A DNA stretch of 33,722 nucleotides from Treponema sp. Its GTDB lineage: Bacteria; Spirochaetota; Spirochaetia; Treponematales; Treponemataceae. Below the pieces are notes generated by a model, which saw only the letters and a list, made by a program, of their open reading frames with translations, was not told where the DNA came from and searched no databases. The position numbers were made by a program, and so were the translations under genes. This document shows, one piece after another, positions 29,040 through 33,722 of the stretch (the stretch's first letter is position 1; each line of letters opens with the position of its first letter). The stretch lies in assembly GCA_017551545.1 (NCBI GenBank), contig JAFZLJ010000015.1:1-33722 (forward strand), in the 5' to 3' direction.

Positions 29040-29867
29040 CTATGATGCTTCTTTAAGAATTTTGTCGAGTTCTTCTAATGATAGGTCAAGAGACTTGGCA
29101 ATTATTTCTTTAGAAACTCCATTTTTAAAAAGATTGCGCGCATTTTTTTCGGTTGCTTCCTTTTCACCATCTTTCTTCGCTAGTTGTGTTATATCCCAAT
29201 CATGTAAATTCATAGCAGCGTAATAACTCCTGAATTTTTCATTCTCTTTTATCTTTTTGACTGTGGCAGAAAGACGCTTATTAAAATCATCTTCACCAGG
29301 TTCATTCGTACAAACATATTTCAAGAACATTTTTATTCGTTCATCTTTTTCATGTTCGTATGCACTTGAATTATAAATCACTTTGACGGAATTGTCATCT
29401 AAATCTACTGCGTTATTTTCTACACAAATATTTCTGAATGTATAACAGGGTAATCCATATGGGATATAATCTAAATCCCTAAATGGATCAGACTTACAGA
29501 TGAAGAGAATATAACTGTCTTTAAGTTTTGAATAAGGCTCTCCTTTTATTAATGCGTCAATGTCTATCATGCTTTGATAATAACGAGTTCTTTTGCCTAT
29601 TGATTCTTGTGGATATGTTTGCATTTCAATGTCTATTATTTTATTCTGGTCTTTTAAATATACATCAAGCCTGACACCTTTTGTTGTGTAATATGGTTCA
29701 ATCTGTTTTTCAATTTCAGGATATTCAATGTGTTCAACCTCAACATGTAAAAGCCGTTCTACAAGTTCAGCACAAATATCTGGTTCATGTAAAACAGATT
29801 GAAACATGCCATCATCTGTAAATGTAAGTTCATCTACGGGTTTTAATTTGTAAGTTAAATTTGTCAT
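29040..29867 (-). CDS. Rpn-family PD-(D/E)XK nuclease (transposase-like)
   Basis: 275 residues. It begins LKPVDELTFTDDGMFQSVL, the usual start of the Rpn/PF12784 family (proteins that promote RecA-independent recombination in E. coli). The nuclease core has GVRLDVYLKDQNKIIDIEMQT with the Asp and Glu-x-Gln of the active site, then RTRYYQSMID. The C-terminal third contains FRSYYAAMNLHDWDITQLAKK and a short helical tail with SLEELDKIL. GGGAG lies about 5 nt before ATG 29867. A second family member starts at the right end of the window; the big lipoprotein gene lies between them. Confidence 0.88.
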   Translation of the reverse strand: MTNLTYKLKPVDELTFTDDGMFQSVLHEPDICAELVERLLHVEVEHIEYPEIEKQIEPYYTTKGVRLDVYLKDQNKIIDIEMQTYPQESIGKRTRYYQSMIDIDALIKGEPYSKLKDSYILFICKSDPFRDLDYIPYGLPCYTFRNICVENNAVDLDDNSVKVIYNSSAYEHEKDERIKMFLKYVCTNEPGEDDFNKRLSATVKKIKENEKFRSYYAAMNLHDWDITQLAKKDGEKEATEKNARNLFKNGVSKEIIAKSLDLSLEELDKILKEAS

Positions 29868-30067
29868 AATAACTCCCACTTTGCGCCCAGCGGATGCACA
29901 AAGTTTAATAATGATTTTATAAATGGAATAAATAAATTCCTATACTATAGTTAACAAAATTTTTTTTCAAAAGAGGAAGAAAATTCGGGAAATTCTGCAA
30001 AAAAAATACAAAATTCGTGAAAAATTTTCATTTTTCACACTGTTTTCCATACAAAACCCACATTCTA

Positions 30068-30076
30068 TGCTAAAAT
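30068..30076 (+). promoter_or_regulatory. Possible extended -10 promoter of the large lipoprotein gene
   Basis: TGCTAAAAT fits an extended -10 (TGn plus TAAAAT). No clear -35 is seen. A second candidate, TATAGT at 29946-29951, lies in a stretch similar to the small-RNA promoter at 16086. The remaining intergenic sequence 29868-30067 is AT-rich with a short GTGAAAAA/TTTTTCAC stem near 30018-30039. Confidence 0.35.
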
Positions 30077-30089
30077 TATGAATACAGTC

Positions 30090-30110
30090 ATCCTGAACTT
30101 GTTTCAGGAT
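30090..30110. repeat. REP-like palindrome in the leader of the large lipoprotein gene
   Basis: ATCCTGAA-CTTGT-TTCAGGAT, flanked by GTC on the left and CTC on the right. It lies between an extended -10 (TGCTAAAAT, 30068-30076) and the ATG at 30141, so it would be a stem-loop in the mRNA leader. Confidence 0.75.
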
Positions 30111-30140
30111 CTCAATATCAAAATCTTTGAGGGTAAAAAA

Positions 30141-33100
30141 ATGAAAAGAACTTTGCGTCATATTATGTTGAGGGGGGGGTATTCGTTTGTATAGCAGTTT
30201 TGCTGTTGACCTCCTGCGAAAACTTTCTTAAGGCCACACAGGTTAAGGAAGAAATTGAAGAGGCAATTGAAATTGCTAACTCAAGCCCCATTCTTTACCA
30301 CATAATTGCCGACAAAGATTCTGGAACAGTTTCGCCAAGTCAGGCTACCCTTAAGAAAAAGCAATCGGTTAATTTATTATTTACCCCTGCCGACGGATGG
30401 AGCTTTATCTGCTGGGAGGCCCTGGACCGAAACACAAACGAACCGGTTCCCGATGCAATTCAATTTGAAAACCCTCAAAAGCTCGAAACAAAAGCCATCA
30501 TAATAAAACCTACAGAAAATCTGATGATTCATCCAAAGTGCCAGCTTGTTCCAAAGGTTATAGAAATTACCCCAAAATTTGACAATTCCGGCTGCGACCA
30601 GGACAGAACAATAGAAGTTGTATTTAATAAACCAGTCAATCCGCAGACTTTAGATTTTACCGGCATTTCCATTACAACCCCCGAAGGAGCCGAACTTTTT
30701 CCTACAGACCCTGCTAAATCATTTTTTGAAACGCCATATTTTTCTAATGACAACAAGGTTTTGAATATTCCAACCATCAAAGGAAAATTCCTTCTGCTGC
30801 CCGATAACCTTGACGAAAACACCACTGTGTATAATTCCAAAAAATCAACAGACGATATTACAGTGCGCCTGGACCTTTCTGCTGTAAAAGACACCGATGG
30901 TTTAACTTTTGAACAGCCCGACCCTCACACCTACCGCGTAAACAAAACAGTAGACAATGTGCCGCCGGTTATTACAAATATTCAACTCTTTTCTACGAGT
31001 GATACCTCTGCCTTATATTACAAAGAATTAACTACCCGTTGTTTTTCAAAAAATGAATGGACAAATTCTGATTATCATACAAATTACGTAAGTAAACTGT
31101 TTATTCAAGTTTCTGGTTATGATGTTCACAGTGGACTTAAGGCAGTTCGCGTAAAGGAAACATATTTGTATAATACAGAAGGAGTTAAAGCTACAGAAGA
31201 ATCTTGTGAAACTGATATTATGCTATCGGATACAAGAGTAAGTGTGAATGATGATGTTATAAGTTTGCCTTATGATTTTGTTCTTGTGAACGAAGGTATT
31301 ATTAGTGTTGAAGTTAAGTTAGTCGATAAGGCAAATAAAGAGTCGGAACCAAGAAGTTATGAAGTTTTGAGAAGGAATACATCATCAATTGTTTCACAAT
31401 TTGATAATCGTACAAGAGATTCTGAAGATTATTCTCAATATTTTTCAAAAATGATTCCTTTTTATTTTTTTCAAGTAAAGGCTAGTTCGTATTTTAATAA
31501 TAATAATTCTTATTATCCTAAAGCAAAAATTGACATAATTGTGAAAAACGGGGAGCAGTGTTTCGATTTGTATAGAGAGCAAAATCTTTACAATTATACT
31601 TCTTCAAATATTGTAACTCGGGATGATATAGCTAGTTCTGTTAATACAAGAATTAAAGAATTAGTTATTAATCCTTCAAACCCTATAATTATAATAACTT
31701 CTATAACCGATGAGGGCGGAGTTGAATACTATTATGAAGATGAAATGCCACAGACTCCAGTTATTATCCCAATCAATATGCCTGATGTTTATACTAATTG
31801 TTCTCGTTTAATTGTACGTAAAAAGAAACCTTCTGAAGATAAATTTGGCCCATGGCAGCTTTTTTATTCTGAACAATTTACAGAGTTAATTAAGGTAACA
31901 GGTGTTTTTCAAGTATATGGTGTAACACAAACTTCTGTGAGAACAAGCTTTGGTTCATTAACTTTTCATACTACAATATCTGATACCCCGGTTACCCTTT
32001 ACAATGATGTACAACCAGATAATGCCATTATTTCTGTTCCTGATTTAAGAATTTCAACAAATAATCCTATTAAATATCCAAAGAATACAGGAAAGGCAAA
32101 GGTTACTGTTGATGTTGATTTTCCAAATGATGGATATAATTATTTCATTATGGCAAAAACAGGTACAAATTGGATTTTTTCATTTAGGGAAAAAACTTTT
32201 GAAATTCCAAGTGGATATAATTCCACTCTATGGGTGGAAGCAAGAGATAATGAGGGAAATATCGTTGGCGCCACAGAAGAGAACAAAAAACTAAATCTAC
32301 CTTTATATAGTGAAGATAATCATGCACCTGATGTTGGAAACTGCGGTGACGCATCACAATCTCGGGCTCATATTCTTAATGACACAATAAAGGAACTGTT
32401 ATATGCCCCGAATTATTGTTCTTGTTCATTAGATATAAGTGATCGTACTGTTAATAGTGAAAATGAAACTAGCTCTAGTTTACGAATACATCCAGAATAT
32501 ATAAAGTACTGGATAGTGCCTTATTCTTCAGGTACTCAGCTTACATTAGAAGATTTGAAGAACTATCCTGAATATCGTAGTTTAAAAACATATAGTAAAA
32601 CAATTGAAAAAACAGAGGTTGACATACCGATTTTTGGATATGATGAAAAAGCTTTTAGATGTTATATTTGTCTGGAAGATAATTCAGAGAATTATTCATT
32701 ATGGAGTTTTAATTTTAAACATTATGTTTTAGACCTTGTGCCCCAAACTGGTTTTAATACAGATAAGTTTTTTGTTAGTGTTCCAAATCATTCTTCAAGT
32801 GGTTATAAAGCTTATGTGACTTATCAATATTTTGAGCCTACGACAGGAAAATGGGTAGATTGCTCAAGTTCTAGTCAAATGGAATATAATAGCAGTATAG
32901 ACAAAGAAAATTATGTTTCTTATTCATATATGCTAAATGATTTTTCAGATAAATATGTAAGATTGTATTGTTATTACGAGTATGATGGTAATGTAGCTTC
33001 TTATCAGTATAAGATTAATTATACTCATCCTGCATATATCTTTGCGAATAAAGATGTAGTCTGTAGAAACAAGGGTGTTTTAGAGCTGATAAATGGTTTT

Positions 33101-33352
33101 CAAGTTTATTGTGATAATCCAACATTGGTACATACAATGTTCTGTCCTAAAAAACTTACACAGACCAATACAGAAGAAGATGCATCTGTCTGGGAAACAC
33201 ACGGGGCAGAAACAGGAATAGTTGTAGAAAATTCAAATTTTTCATATACCGATGCAAATCTAGATGAAATTCCTAAAGATTACTATTATGCAACAATTTT
33301 CCACTTCGCCGACGGTACCGTTGTCATGAGCGAGGTAAAACAGAAGCAGTAA
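30141..33352 (+). CDS. Large phase-variable lipoprotein, currently out of frame at a G8 tract
   Basis: ATG 30141 has GAGGG 7 nt upstream and encodes MKRTLRHIMLRGG, then meets eight G (30172-30179) and a TAG at 30192. The long frame (from a TTG at 30200) lacks a start and ribosome site but continues the signal peptide. One extra G would join them into a 1070-residue protein with signal peptide MKRTLRHIMLRGGVFVCIAV and lipobox LLTSC (Cys26). Residues about 55-85 (SGTVSPSQATLKKKQSVNLLF...GWSFICWEA) resemble a bacterial surface repeat. About 115-225 resembles an SbsA-type Ig-like domain (IEVVFNKPVNP). The rest is repetitive beta-rich sequence of unknown family. The middle (about 31000-33150) is much more AT-rich than both ends. 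Confidence 0.8.
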
Positions 33353-33357
33353 AGCAA

Positions 33358-33384
33358 GATTCCCCGGTCAAGCCGGGGAATGAC
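33358..33384. repeat. REP-like palindrome after the large lipoprotein gene
   Basis: GATTCCCCGG-TCA-AGCCGGGGAATGAC, starting 5 nt after the TAA stop. Same subtype as the palindrome at 8735-8762. Confidence 0.85.
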
Positions 33385-33411
33385 AGTTGTGTGAAGTAGC
33401 GAAATGACAGG

Positions 33412-33722
33412 TTATTCTTTCTGTTGTTTCTTCTCTGCAGCAACTTCTTCTGCAAGTTCCTGAATTTTCTCTAAGGGAAGTTCTTCAGCTTGTGCAATCT
33501 GTTCATGAGAAAGAAGACCCATTCGAAGCAAATTCTTAGCGGCTTCAATGGCTTTTTCAAGAGCACCTTTCTCGCGACCAACTTCTTCAGCCCTTGTTGT
33601 TAAATCATAATCATGTAAATTCATAGCAGCGTAATCACTCCTAAATTCATCATTATCCTTTAATTTTGCAACAATGGCTTCAAGACGGTTTGTAAAATCA
33701 TCTTCGCCAGCTTGGCCATTAA
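33412..33722 (-). CDS. Rpn-family nuclease, C-terminal part (gene runs off the window)
   Basis: The frame is open to the window edge and encodes at least 103 residues, including GEDDFTNRLEAIVAKLK and FRSDYAAMNLHDYDLT. This matches GEDDFNKRLSATVKKIK and FRSYYAAMNLHDWDIT in the gene at 29040-29867. The helical tail (EEVGREKGALEKAIEAAKNLL...) is longer here. The nuclease core is outside the window, so activity cannot be judged. A short version starting at the internal ATG 33624 is less likely than the full gene. Confidence 0.8.
   Translation of the reverse strand, partial: NGQAGEDDFTNRLEAIVAKLKDNDEFRSDYAAMNLHDYDLTTRAEEVGREKGALEKAIEAAKNLLRMGLLSHEQIAQAEELPLEKIQELAEEVAAEKKQQKE

Noticed and set aside
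30200..30202. TTG at 30200 as the real start of the large lipoprotein
   Set aside because: No ribosome-binding site precedes it and it lies in the middle of a signal peptide whose first half is encoded upstream of the G8 tract.

Overview
The window looks like a chromosomal segment of a host-associated Treponema (spirochaete). This is inferred from gene content and style, not from a database match: lipoproteins with relaxed spirochaete lipoboxes, poly-G switch tracts like those described in treponemes, an AroD-AroE fusion, a PASTA protein without a kinase, many dispersed REP-like palindromes, tRNAs without encoded CCA, and moderate-to-low G+C.

Layout. 1-935: the 3' end of one tRNA, tRNA-Leu(GAG) with its terminator, and a DUF554 membrane protein. 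10090 down to 1062 (minus strand) reads as one long housekeeping operon: hisA-hisI-hisE fusion, hisD, def, fmt, PASTA protein, aroDE fusion, rpiA, RluA-type pseudouridine synthase. Several genes overlap by 1-4 nt and REP palindromes sit at gene ends. 10351-13809 (plus): parE, argF, ACT-domain regulator. 15188-13902 (minus): dGTPase-like dgt. 15290-16052 (minus): a lipoprotein whose promoter carries a G10 tract between perfect -35 and -10 boxes. 16086-17391: an orphan promoter with a predicted pseudoknot RNA, a Phd/VapC-type toxin-antitoxin pair with a well-formed operator/promoter, and a TSCPD protein. 17474-20264 (plus): gltX, a Cof-type HAD phosphatase and a low-molecular-weight tyrosine phosphatase, translationally coupled. 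20395-21510: an exported protein of unknown function and a broken chimeric copy of the HAD/phosphatase pair. 22743-21493 (minus): sstT. 22862-24640 (plus): ferredoxin-like aldo/keto reductase and a lipoprotein. 24680-25863: four 39-bp palindromes upstream of a PD-(D/E)XK-like nuclease. 25975-29038 (plus): prs, an FGGY kinase ended by a REP, and a HAD phosphatase. 29040-33722: a ~1070-residue lipoprotein, out of frame at a G8 tract, between two Rpn-family nuclease genes.

The most interesting signals are two independent poly-G switches, one transcriptional and one translational, both controlling predicted surface lipoproteins. Next come the constant-geometry palindrome array before a nuclease gene, an orphan pseudoknot RNA, REP elements that supply stop codons or in-frame peptides to housekeeping genes, and a group of genes whose promoters lie so close to ATG that their mRNAs should be leaderless.
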